A DNA stretch of 64,000 nt from JAPUME01 sp027294185 (GTDB lineage: Bacteria > Acidobacteriota > Terriglobia > UBA7540 > JAPUME01). The stretch covers positions 1,550,001-1,614,000 of the forward strand of contig CAUVWZ020000002.1 in NCBI GenBank assembly GCA_963555835.3. Reading direction: 5' to 3'. The notes beneath the pieces are model-generated. The model was not told the DNA's origin, made no database searches, and saw only the letters and a program-made list of their open reading frames with translations. The position numbers were made by a program, and so were the translations under genes. This document shows, one piece after another, positions 33,038-41,733 of the stretch (positions are counted from its first letter, which is position 1; each line of letters opens with the position of its first letter).

Positions 33038-33213
33038 CGGCAATCCAGGTCGGCATAGAACGATTTCTAGTTTCGAGCGATCTCAAGAAAGGCATCGGAC
33101 TTCGGAAGAAGATCGGAACTTAATCTAAACGAGGGGGAGTGGCGTGTCAATGCGGCGGGAAACATGGGCAGGGTCAATGGTCAACGGTAAACGCCGCACC
33201 CGGCCCTTCGAAA

Positions 33214-34185
33214 TCAGAGTTTCCTTCCGGCGCGCAGGTCGCGGCAGGCCGGCACGCCTCCCAGCCCTCGGGCCAGCTTGACTCCGCGGACGATGGCCTT
33301 CGCGACCGCTTCCGCCGCGGCTACCCCGACCGTGTTCAGATCAGCCCGCCTGCGGCCCGTCGAGAGAACAAAAACGATGTCGCCGTCAAATTGTGTATGC
33401 ACAGGCCGCACGGCGCGAGCCATGCCGTCGTGCGCCATCTGGGCCACCTTGGTGGCCTGGAGCTTTGAGAGGCGGGCGTCGGTCAGCACCACGGCCAGAG
33501 TGGTGTTGGTGCCGCCGAAATTCCGGCGGATACGGCCGGCAAGCATCTGCCGGGTTGTATCGGCAAATCCGCTCGAACGAGGACCGCGCCGCGCCCCGGC
33601 CAGGATTCGACCCGTGCGGGGATCCACCACGTCACCGAAGCTATTGACCACCACCAGGGCCTGTACGGAGACGCCTGCCGCCAGTTGCAGAGAGAAAAAT
33701 CCCTGCCCTCCCTTGGTGGCACGCTCCATCCCGAACAGTTTCCCCACCGTCGCGCCCGTCCCCGCGCCTACGCTTCCCTCCCGGACGCTGCGAGAAGCCT
33801 GCCGGCAGGCCTCAAGGGCCATCTGAGGGGTGGGTCGGGAGGCTGCGGAACCGAGGTTCAGGTCAAAAATGACGGCTGAGGGGACAATGGGAACCTTCAC
33901 CCGCCCCGTGGGGAAACCCACATTCTTCGATTCGAGATATCGGGTCACGCCCTGGGCGGCATCCAGCCCGAAGGCGCTCCCGCCGGTCAGGAAAACCGCA
34001 TGGGCCTGTTCCACCAGGTGGTCGGGAAGGCAGGCGACCAGATCGCGGGTCCCGGCGGCTGAGCCGCGTACGTCGGCACCGCAGACCGCACCCCCCTCCC
34101 CCAGAACGACGGTGCAACCTGTCAGCCCCTGGAGATCGCTTGCCTGTCCTACGCGGATGCCGGGAAGAGTCTGGGGGGATTTCAT
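33214..34185 (-). CDS. P1-family (DmpA/BapA-like) aminopeptidase
   Basis: A 323-residue N-terminal-nucleophile-fold hydrolase of MEROPS family S58 (DmpA: L-aminopeptidase/D-esterase; BapA: beta-peptidyl aminopeptidase). The N-terminal part shows IRVGQASD and VVLGEGGAVCGADVRGSAAGTRD; FLTGGSAFGLDAAQGV follows. The self-cleavage and nucleophile region is GGTNTTLAVVLTDARLSK, where a Thr follows the conserved Asn instead of the more common Ser. VGAGTGATVGK is also family-typical. No signal peptide is seen. Substrate specificity, for D- or beta-peptides, is not predictable. It stands between serS and a lipoprotein gene, likely with its own promoter. Confidence 0.88.
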   Translation of the reverse strand: MKSPQTLPGIRVGQASDLQGLTGCTVVLGEGGAVCGADVRGSAAGTRDLVACLPDHLVEQAHAVFLTGGSAFGLDAAQGVTRYLESKNVGFPTGRVKVPIVPSAVIFDLNLGSAASRPTPQMALEACRQASRSVREGSVGAGTGATVGKLFGMERATKGGQGFFSLQLAAGVSVQALVVVNSFGDVVDPRTGRILAGARRGPRSSGFADTTRQMLAGRIRRNFGGTNTTLAVVLTDARLSKLQATKVAQMAHDGMARAVRPVHTQFDGDIVFVLSTGRRRADLNTVGVAAAEAVAKAIVRGVKLARGLGGVPACRDLRAGRKL

Positions 34186-34271
34186 TGGGAACGCATAGGG
34201 ATGCCCTCGGGCCAGAGCGGCCCCACGGCCCTGTGCCGCACCATGGAGCCAGTGAGACCGCAGGCCATTTG

Positions 34272-35165
34272 CTAGCTGCTGGTTTTTCTTGCTGTCTCGA
34301 TATCTTTTTGGATATCGGCGGCGACTTTTTCCAAATCCTCGTCGGGATTCGCCTTCAGGATGGCCAACGCTTTCTCGACCACCTTGTCGGCCCGGTCGCA
34401 GACGGCGATCCGGGTGCGGTTTTCGCGCAATCCCTTGGGGCCGAAGGTGCCGGTAATTTCCACGAGTTGCCGTGCCAGGAAGAGGTCAAAAGCCACATTG
34501 GATATCCTGGCCGAACCTGACTCGAGGGCCACCCGCACGTTATCCTCCTCGACCCCCAGGGCCCCGGCCAGTGAACGCCGCATGCACTTCCGAATGGCTT
34601 TCAGTTCCGCTATCGTGTGTTCCGGGTCCTCCAGGTGCATCCCTTCGAGCACCCGGTCGAGCTCTTGATTCGAGACGGAAGGCTCGATTTCCGGGTAGGG
34701 GAGTTCCACGGCGAAATCCTTGACTTCGTCCCCTTCCTGGCCCTGAAGATACCGGGTCGAAAGCTCCGCCAGTTGCAGCGCCCGAGTCTTCGAGTATTGA
34801 TAGTAGTCGTAGCGGCGTCGCGAATACGCAGGCCGTTCGGAGGGATTCTTGAGCTTTTCGATGCCGTCGCGGTAGCCCTCGGCCAGCTCCTTATAACCCT
34901 GGGCCAACCCGCTCATCAGGATGACGCTTATCACCTGTCCCCGCTCGGTGAACTCGGTGGGCGGATCGGCTTTCGCCAGCTCGGTGGCATACTCCAGCGA
35001 TCGGTCAAAGTCCGAGAGGCCGAACATGATTTTGGCGTTGTCGTAAACCTTGGCGAATCCCACCAAACGCTCCACGGGTGGGGAGCAGGACCCCAGGACC
35101 AACGCCATCAGAAGACTCGATAGGATTACTTGAAGGGCCCCACCGCAGAGTTGATTTCGCCTCAT
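34272..35165 (-). CDS. Putative lipoprotein, unknown function
   Basis: A 297-residue protein with a lipoprotein signal: a basic start, a hydrophobic run (VILSSLLMALVL) and the lipobox LGSC at residue 27. The mature part is helical and charged, with motifs such as FGLSDFDRSLEYATELAKADPP and YDYYQYSKTRALQLAELSTRYLQG, reminiscent of TPR-like helical solenoids but not clearly repeated. The C-terminal region (residues 190-290) includes RIAVCDRADKVVEKAL. I recognise no named family. It is likely anchored to the inner or outer membrane, facing the periplasm. The first base lies 143 bp from the lysS open frame on the other strand. Confidence 0.75.
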   Translation of the reverse strand: MRRNQLCGGALQVILSSLLMALVLGSCSPPVERLVGFAKVYDNAKIMFGLSDFDRSLEYATELAKADPPTEFTERGQVISVILMSGLAQGYKELAEGYRDGIEKLKNPSERPAYSRRRYDYYQYSKTRALQLAELSTRYLQGQEGDEVKDFAVELPYPEIEPSVSNQELDRVLEGMHLEDPEHTIAELKAIRKCMRRSLAGALGVEEDNVRVALESGSARISNVAFDLFLARQLVEITGTFGPKGLRENRTRIAVCDRADKVVEKALAILKANPDEDLEKVAADIQKDIETARKTSS

Positions 35166-35413
35166 CGAAACACCTCCCTATGCCCGAAGCGGGTCGCCAT
35201 GGCGGGAATCCCCGCGGGAAACCATCCTTCGACATGTAAAAATTTGGGGGACGAGTAAAAGTGCTCTACCGAGGCCTACTATAATGCAGCGCAAAGCCGA
35301 TTTCAACCGTGGCCTTCGTTGACACCTACGAGGCACTCTCCTATAATCCAGGCTTTCACACCTGTGTTGTCGCCCCTTCCCTCCCGCCCGGGGAGGCCCT
35401 GAGTGCCTTTTTA

Positions 35414-36955
35414 ATGTCCGACCAATCACTCTTCGATCAGCGCCGAAAGAAACTCGAGGCCATCACCCAACTCGGTTATGAAGACTTTCCGCGTCGATTC
35501 GACCCAACCCATCCCATCGGCGAGATCGTAGATCAGCACGACTCCTCAACCACCGAGGCATTGGCCGAGAACAAGATTCAGGTGCGCCTGGGGGGGCGGG
35601 TGATGACCATCCGCGGCCACGGCAAAGCCGGATTCGGGGACCTGGCTTCAGCCGGCCGACGGATGCAGATTTACGTCCGGCGTGATGCAGTGGGCGAGAA
35701 AGCCTTCGAGCTTTACAAATTGCTCGACCTGGGCGACTGGGTGGGCGTCGAAGGGTACCTATTCAGGACCAGGACCGGCCAGCTTACCGTGCACGTGGAG
35801 AAGCTACATTTCCTTTGCAAGGCGCTGCTTCCCCTGCCCGAAAAGTGGCACGGGCTCGCCGACGTCGAGCTGCGCTACCGGCAGCGGTACATGGACCTGG
35901 CTTCAAATCCCGACACGCAGAAACGCTTCCTCAAGCGCAGCCGGATGATCCGCGGCCTGCGTACGCTTCTCGAATCGGAAGGATTTATCGAGGTGGAGAC
36001 CCCGATGATGCAGTCGGTGCCCGGGGGCGCGCTGGCCCGGCCGTTCAAGACGCACCATCACGCGCTGGACATCGACCTCTTCATGCGCATCGCGCCGGAA
36101 CTCTACCTGAAGCGCCTGATCGTCGGCGGCTTCGAGCGCGTCTTCGAGATCAATCGAAACTTCCGCAATGAAGGCATCTCGACCCAGCACAACCCGGAAT
36201 TCACCATGCTCGAGCTCTACCAGGCTTTTGCCGACTACCAGGACATCATGCGCCTGACCGAACGGCTGGTCCGCAGCGCAGCCGAAACCGTCGCCGGCAG
36301 CCTGGAGATTTCCTACACCGGCAAGCCAATCTCCTTTTCCCAATTTTCCCGCTATACCCTTCGAGAAGCCATCTGCGAGTTCTGGCCCGGCAAAGGGGAA
36401 AAACCCAAAATCGAAGACTTCCGAGAACAGGCGGGTTTGGAACGATGGGGGGAACGCTACAACCAGTGGGCTTCCCAAACCGGGGCCGCTCGCCTGGAGG
36501 TTCCCGACGGCGCTCCTGCGGGGCAGGTGTTGGCGAATCTCTTCGAGGTCGTCTGCGAGGAACACCTGTGGCAACCGACCTTCATTCTGGATTTCCCCAT
36601 CGAAGTTTCGCCTCTCGCAAAGCAGAAACCTGACGAGCCGAATTTTGTGGAGCGGTTCGAGCTCTATATTGCCGGCATGGAGGTGGCCAACGCCTTCAGC
36701 GAGCTCAACGACCCCGTCGAGCAGCGCCGTCGATTCGAAGAACAGCAGTCCAGGCGGGAACGGGGCGACGCGGAGGCTCATGCCATTGATGAGGATTACG
36801 TGCGCGCCCTGAGCTACGGCATGCCCCCGACCGGGGGTCTGGGCATCGGCATCGACCGGCTGGCCATGATCCTGACCGACTCGCCCTCGATTCGTGACGT
36901 GATCCTGTTTCCTCTCCTGCGCCCGGAAAAACCAACCGCCTCCGGCGACGAGTAG
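35414..36955 (+). CDS. lysS: Lysyl-tRNA synthetase (class II)
   Basis: A 513-residue class II LysRS. The N-terminal OB-fold anticodon-binding domain spans about residues 50-165 (VRLGGRVMTIRGHGKAGFGDL). Motif 1 follows RYRQRYMDLASNP; motif 2 is FRNEGISTQHNPEFTMLELY; motif 3 is GLGIGIDRLAMILTDSPSIRDVILFP (in pieces). The open frame begins 35 codons upstream, but MSDQSLFDQRRKKLEAI at 35414 is the normal start; GGGAGG lies 18 bases upstream, further than usual. It is the first of six plus-strand genes (lysS, lolC/E, lolD, clpC, bamA, skp). Confidence 0.96.
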   Translation: MSDQSLFDQRRKKLEAITQLGYEDFPRRFDPTHPIGEIVDQHDSSTTEALAENKIQVRLGGRVMTIRGHGKAGFGDLASAGRRMQIYVRRDAVGEKAFELYKLLDLGDWVGVEGYLFRTRTGQLTVHVEKLHFLCKALLPLPEKWHGLADVELRYRQRYMDLASNPDTQKRFLKRSRMIRGLRTLLESEGFIEVETPMMQSVPGGALARPFKTHHHALDIDLFMRIAPELYLKRLIVGGFERVFEINRNFRNEGISTQHNPEFTMLELYQAFADYQDIMRLTERLVRSAAETVAGSLEISYTGKPISFSQFSRYTLREAICEFWPGKGEKPKIEDFREQAGLERWGERYNQWASQTGAARLEVPDGAPAGQVLANLFEVVCEEHLWQPTFILDFPIEVSPLAKQKPDEPNFVERFELYIAGMEVANAFSELNDPVEQRRRFEEQQSRRERGDAEAHAIDEDYVRALSYGMPPTGGLGIGIDRLAMILTDSPSIRDVILFPLLRPEKPTASGDE

Positions 36956-37076
36956 CATCCCTTTCCCTCTTGATGACCGCCTCCGGCGACTCAGCTATCC
37001 CGGACCAAAGTTTGTTTGACAATTCCAGTTCGACCTTCCCAACCTCCCCGGTGTCCCTCATAATTCTCTTTGAGAC

Positions 37077-38306
37077 ATGCGATTTGAACTATTCGTTGCC
37101 TTTCGGTATCTGATGTCGAAGCGGCGCCAGGGGGCCGTTTCAATCGTCACGGTCATCTCCGTCGTAGGAGTGACGGCAGGCGTGATGTCGCTCGTCATCG
37201 CTCTGGCCGTCAACAATGGATTCAAGGAAGACCTGGAAAATCGTCTGGTGGGCGCGACGGCGAATGTCAGTCTTCTGCGGACGGAAAATGACGGAATAAG
37301 AGATTATGACGAGCTGGTGGCACGCGTATTGCAACTACCTCATGTCGTCGGAGCCGCCCCTGCTGTTTATGAGAGGGTTTTAATCTCCAGCGGTTCTCGG
37401 GCGCGAGGTGCCGTGCTGAAAGGCATAGACCCAGATCGGGAAATCAAGGTAAGCCATTTGCTGAACCGGCTCACGGAAGGCTCTTTTCAGGATCTGTCGG
37501 TTTACTCCCCGGAGATGCCCCCCATCATTTTGGGCAAGGAACTGGCCGAAAATCTGGGCGCCGTGGTAGGAGCTCCTCTGATGGTGACCAGCATTCAGGG
37601 TCGCCTCACGCCGTTCGGCCCGGTGCCCAAGTTTCGCGAATTCCGGGTCGTGGGAATCTTCGATTCCGGATTCTACGACTTCGACTCCTCGTGGGTCTTT
37701 ACAGACCTTCGTGTGGTTCAGAAACTTTTTGACCTGGTGGATGTTGTTTCCGTCGTCGAAATCAAGTTGGACGATATCTATATTGCACCGGAAGTAGCGA
37801 AAATCGTCGAGCGGGCTGCGGGCGAGGGTTTCTCGACGACTCACTGGATGGAACAGAACCGTTCCCTGTTCAGCGCACTGGCATTGGAACGGCTGGTCAC
37901 GGCGCTGACGATCGGACTGATTGTCTTTGTGGCGGCGCTGAACATTTTTATTACTCTCACGATGCTGGTGATGGAGAAGCGGCGCGAGATTGCGGTCCTC
38001 ATGTCGATGGGCGCAAGGCCGCGGCAGATCTGGTCCCTCTTTACCCTCTACGGATTGTTGATCGGCCTTGTCGGGACCCTGTTGGGGCTGGTCGCAGGGT
38101 ACGCCGCTGCGGGGTATGCCGATGCGCACAAGCTGATTCGTCTGCAAGCGGAGATTTATTCGATCGCATTCGTTCCCTTTCAGACGCGACCCGCCGACGG
38201 AGTCATGATCGGACTGGCGGCGCTAACGGTCTGTTTTCTGGCGACTCTCTATCCCTCGTTGAGCGCCGCGCGTCTCAACCCCGTGGAAATTCTGAGATAT
38301 GAATAG
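37077..38306 (+). CDS. Lipoprotein-releasing ABC transporter permease, LolC/LolE type
   Basis: A 409-residue inner-membrane permease of the Lol system, which extracts lipoproteins from the inner membrane and passes them to LolA. It begins FELFVAFRYLMSKRRQGAVSIVTVISVVGVTAGVMSL (in pieces), the hallmark LolC/E N-terminus, has a periplasmic MacB-type domain (about residues 45-270), and ends with three helices including ALNIFITLTMLVMEKRREIAVLMSMGA and the LSAARLNPVEILRYE tail. Only one permease gene is present, so a homodimer is likely (as for LolF-type systems). LolD follows 39 bp downstream. Confidence 0.93.
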   Translation: MRFELFVAFRYLMSKRRQGAVSIVTVISVVGVTAGVMSLVIALAVNNGFKEDLENRLVGATANVSLLRTENDGIRDYDELVARVLQLPHVVGAAPAVYERVLISSGSRARGAVLKGIDPDREIKVSHLLNRLTEGSFQDLSVYSPEMPPIILGKELAENLGAVVGAPLMVTSIQGRLTPFGPVPKFREFRVVGIFDSGFYDFDSSWVFTDLRVVQKLFDLVDVVSVVEIKLDDIYIAPEVAKIVERAAGEGFSTTHWMEQNRSLFSALALERLVTALTIGLIVFVAALNIFITLTMLVMEKRREIAVLMSMGARPRQIWSLFTLYGLLIGLVGTLLGLVAGYAAAGYADAHKLIRLQAEIYSIAFVPFQTRPADGVMIGLAALTVCFLATLYPSLSAARLNPVEILRYE

Positions 38307-38345
38307 CCCGCGACAGAGGATCGCAGAAGGACGGCGGAAACGACG

Positions 38346-39050
38346 ATGAACACGGTCCGGGTGGAAAATCTGGGCAAGACTTACCAGACCGGTAAGGAGA
38401 CGGTTTCCGTTTTCGAGGGAGTGAACTTCGAAGTTCGCGAAGGAGAGCGAGTTGCGTTGGTGGGCGAGTCGGGAGCGGGAAAGAGCACGCTGCTACACCT
38501 GCTGGGCGCACTGGACACGCCCTCCGGCGGTACGATATACTTTAGTGGGGCATTGTTAAGTGCTTTTAAGAGTTCCGAACGCGCGCGATACCGGAACGAA
38601 ACAGTGGGTTACGTTTGGCAAAGCCACAACCTGCTGCCAGAATTCACCGCGATCGAGAATGTGATGATGCCCTTGTTGATCAGTGGCGCCCGACCCCCTG
38701 CGGCCCGAGCCAAAGCTTGGGAACTTCTTGAGGAAACCGGCATGGGAGGGCGCGCAGAACGTCGGGTAGGTGAGATCTCAGGAGGTGAACAACAGAGGGT
38801 AGCCCTGGCCAGGGCGCTTGTCCGGAGACCTTCTCTACTCCTTGCGGATGAGCCAACGGGCAATTTGGACTTTCGAACCGCACTGCAGGTAACCGAAGTC
38901 CTGGAGCGATTGCATGCCACTCACCGCTTTATGTCGGTGCTGGCTACTCACAATCTGGAATTAGCGAGACGTTCAAATCGAATCTTCAGACTGGCAAACG
39001 GAAAGCTAACCGAAGTGCAACCGCCCCAGCTCGAAAGCGAGAGGCAATAA
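38346..39050 (+). CDS. lolD: Lipoprotein-releasing ABC transporter ATP-binding protein LolD
   Basis: A 234-residue ABC ATPase powering the upstream permease. Walker A is GESGAGKST, the Q-loop is in YVWQSHNLLPEFTAIENV, the signature is SGGEQQRVALARALV and Walker B is LLLADEPTGNLD, followed by the His-switch in LATHNLELA. The LLPEFTAIENVMMPLLI segment is typical of LolD/MacB-like enzymes. Length and gene pairing fit LolD. clpC starts 33 bp after its stop. Confidence 0.94.
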   Translation: MNTVRVENLGKTYQTGKETVSVFEGVNFEVREGERVALVGESGAGKSTLLHLLGALDTPSGGTIYFSGALLSAFKSSERARYRNETVGYVWQSHNLLPEFTAIENVMMPLLISGARPPAARAKAWELLEETGMGGRAERRVGEISGGEQQRVALARALVRRPSLLLADEPTGNLDFRTALQVTEVLERLHATHRFMSVLATHNLELARRSNRIFRLANGKLTEVQPPQLESERQ

Positions 39051-39083
39051 CCGCTAGGGAGAATTTCCTGAGGACTAAAAGCT

Positions 39084-41522
39084 ATGTTTGAACGATACAC
39101 TGAGAAGGCCCGACGCGTTATATTCTTCGCCCGCTACGAAGCGAGTCAGTTCGGAAGCCCCTACATCGAGACCGAACACCTTCTGCTGGGATTGCTGCGT
39201 GAGGACAAAGCTCTTACCAACCGCTTCCTGCGCTCGCACGGCTCGGTGGAATCCATTCGCAAGCAGATCGAGGGCCGCACCGCCATCCGCGAGAAGGTTT
39301 CGACTTCCGTGGACCTTCCTCTCAGCCAGGAAAGCAAGCGAGTGCTCGCTTACGCCGCTGAGGAAGCCGAACGCCTGGCCCACAAACACATTGGAACCGA
39401 ACACCTGCTCCTGGGACTGCTGCGCGAAGACAAGTGCTTTGCCGCCGAAATTCTGCATGAACGAGGCCTGCGGCTTTCCACCTTGCGGGAAGAACTGAGC
39501 CGTTCCCAGGGAGAAAAGGTCGCCTCCGGACGCTCCAAGGAAACCTCGCTTTTGGCCGAGTTCAGCCGCGACCTGACCAAGTCGGCCCTGGACGGCCAGC
39601 TCGATCCGCTCATCGGCCGTGAAGCGGAGCTCGAACGCGTCATCCAAATCCTTTGCCGCCGCACGAAAAACAATCCGGTTCTGATCGGTGAGCCGGGTGT
39701 CGGCAAAACCGCCATTGTCGAAGGACTGGCACAGCGAATCTCGGACGGCAACGTGCCTTCTTTCCTTGCCGAAAAGAGAATTCTTGCCTTAGACCTCTCG
39801 TTAATCGTGGCGGGAACCAAGTACCGCGGTCAGTTCGAGGAGCGCCTGAAGAACATCATGAAGGAGTTGATGGAGGCGCAGGACTCGCTGATCTTCATCG
39901 ATGAGCTTCACACGCTGGTGGGAGCAGGCTCAGCCGAAGGGTCGCTCGACGCCGCCAATATCCTGAAACCGGCGCTTTCACGCGGTGAAATCCAGTGCAT
40001 CGGCGCGACCACACCCGCCGAATATCGCAAATCGATTGAAAAAGACCGGTCGCTTGAACGTCGCTTCCAGTCCGTGAAGGTAGCCCCTCCGAACGTAGAG
40101 GATACCGTAAAGATTCTCTATGGAATCAAGGATCGTTACGAAAAGTTCCACGCCGTCTCCTACGATGACGAGGCAGTGAACATTTCGGTCTACCATTCGA
40201 ACCGCTACATTCCGGACCGCTTTCTGCCTGACAAAGCTATCGACCTGATTGATGAAGCCGGCGCGCGGGTGAAGCTGCGACAGAGCTCGCTTCCCGAAGA
40301 GGTGGTCGACGTTCAGAAGCGCATCAAATTCGTCGTGCACCGCATGGAAAACGCCATCGCCAACCACGAGTTCGAAAAGGCACGCTTTTACAGCGAAGAA
40401 GAGCAGCGGGAGCGGGAAAACCTGCGGCTCCTGCAGGAAAAATACAATATCGATGAGTCCGCCACCGGCCGGGTAACCCGAGAGGATATCGAGGAAGTGG
40501 TCTCCCGCTGGACGGGCGTTCCCGTGACGGCAATCAAGGAAGAAGAATCCACCAGGCTCCTCCGCATCGAAGAGGAACTGCACAAACGGGTCATCAGTCA
40601 GGATCCGGCTCTCTCGGCCATTGCGCGCGCCATCCGGCGTTCGCGGGTCGGCCTCCGCTCACCCGATCGTCCGTCGGGTTCCTTCCTTTTTCTCGGGCCT
40701 ACGGGAGTGGGCAAGACGGAAGTGGCCCGCTCACTGGCCGCATTCCTTTTCGCCAACGAGCGGTCGCTCATCCGCTTCGATATGTCGGAGTTCATGGAAA
40801 AGCATTCCGTCTCAAAACTGATCGGTTCGCCCCCGGGATACATCGGCTACGAAGAGGGGGGACGGCTGACGGAACGCGTGCGTCGCGCTCCCTACTCAGT
40901 CATTCTTCTGGACGAAATTGAGAAAGCCCATCCGGATGTCTTTAACATCCTCCTGCAAGTATTCGAGGACGGCATCCTGACCGATGGACTGGGCCATACC
41001 GTCGATTTCAAGAACACGATCATCATCATGACCTCGAATATCGGCGCACGCTTCCTCGAGCGGCGGGCCAACCTGGGCTTCCAATCGGCAAACGAAGGAG
41101 CCACCAACAAGAAACTGGAAGACCTGGTCCTGAGCGAAGTGAAGAAGCTTTTCAATCCCGAGTTCCTGAACCGGCTGGATGACATCATCGTCTTCAATGC
41201 TCTGACGGACGACGACCTGCGGCGGATTATCGAGTTAATGGTCAACCAGATGAACGAGACGCTGAAACAGAAAGACCTCACCCTGACTCTCGACCCGGCA
41301 GCCACCGCCTGGATTTTCCAGAGGACCTGCGGCGACCGGAGTTACGGGGCACGCCCCCTGCGCCGAGCCCTGCAGAAGTTCATTGAGGACCCGCTTTCTG
41401 AGGCCCTCATCCAGGGTGATATTCGGCCGCCTGCGGTTCTGGAGGTGGTGGTTCAAAACAACGAACTGAGCTTCCGGCAGGTCAGCGATAAGCTGGTTGC
41501 GGCAACACCCGTCTCCTCCTAG
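39084..41522 (+). CDS. clpC: ATP-dependent Clp protease ATPase subunit ClpC
   Basis: An 812-residue Hsp100 unfoldase. The N-terminal domain has two Clp_N repeats (FERYTEKARRVIFFARYEA... and LPLSQESKRVLAYAAEEAERLAHKHIGTEHLLLGLL, both abbreviated). AAA module 1 has GEPGVGKTAIVEGLA and FIDELHTLVGAG; a short middle region with a UVR-like helix (FEKARFYSEEEQRERENL) replaces the long ClpB M-domain, so this is ClpC not ClpB. AAA module 2 has GPTGVGKTEVARSLA and VILLDEIEKAHPDVFNILLQ. The LGF tripeptide in ERRANLGFQS sits where ClpP-binding loops occur. No clpP or mcsAB genes are nearby. Confidence 0.95.
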   Translation: MFERYTEKARRVIFFARYEASQFGSPYIETEHLLLGLLREDKALTNRFLRSHGSVESIRKQIEGRTAIREKVSTSVDLPLSQESKRVLAYAAEEAERLAHKHIGTEHLLLGLLREDKCFAAEILHERGLRLSTLREELSRSQGEKVASGRSKETSLLAEFSRDLTKSALDGQLDPLIGREAELERVIQILCRRTKNNPVLIGEPGVGKTAIVEGLAQRISDGNVPSFLAEKRILALDLSLIVAGTKYRGQFEERLKNIMKELMEAQDSLIFIDELHTLVGAGSAEGSLDAANILKPALSRGEIQCIGATTPAEYRKSIEKDRSLERRFQSVKVAPPNVEDTVKILYGIKDRYEKFHAVSYDDEAVNISVYHSNRYIPDRFLPDKAIDLIDEAGARVKLRQSSLPEEVVDVQKRIKFVVHRMENAIANHEFEKARFYSEEEQRERENLRLLQEKYNIDESATGRVTREDIEEVVSRWTGVPVTAIKEEESTRLLRIEEELHKRVISQDPALSAIARAIRRSRVGLRSPDRPSGSFLFLGPTGVGKTEVARSLAAFLFANERSLIRFDMSEFMEKHSVSKLIGSPPGYIGYEEGGRLTERVRRAPYSVILLDEIEKAHPDVFNILLQVFEDGILTDGLGHTVDFKNTIIIMTSNIGARFLERRANLGFQSANEGATNKKLEDLVLSEVKKLFNPEFLNRLDDIIVFNALTDDDLRRIIELMVNQMNETLKQKDLTLTLDPAATAWIFQRTCGDRSYGARPLRRALQKFIEDPLSEALIQGDIRPPAVLEVVVQNNELSFRQVSDKLVAATPVSS

Positions 41523-41733
41523 GTTGACGGCATCCAAGGTTTCACAGTATCCTTATAAGATATTCTGTTCCTGTAACTTAGGGGTGTTCGAGCAACCCCC
41601 GAGTATGGGTATCAGCCGGTCGAAAGGGAAGAAAAACCTCCTCAGACAGCTAACCCCCTGCGGAGCTTCTGCATCTGATAACAGACATAGGGGTATGGTG
41701 CGTTTCGCTGGAGAGGCAAGGGTAACTCATCCG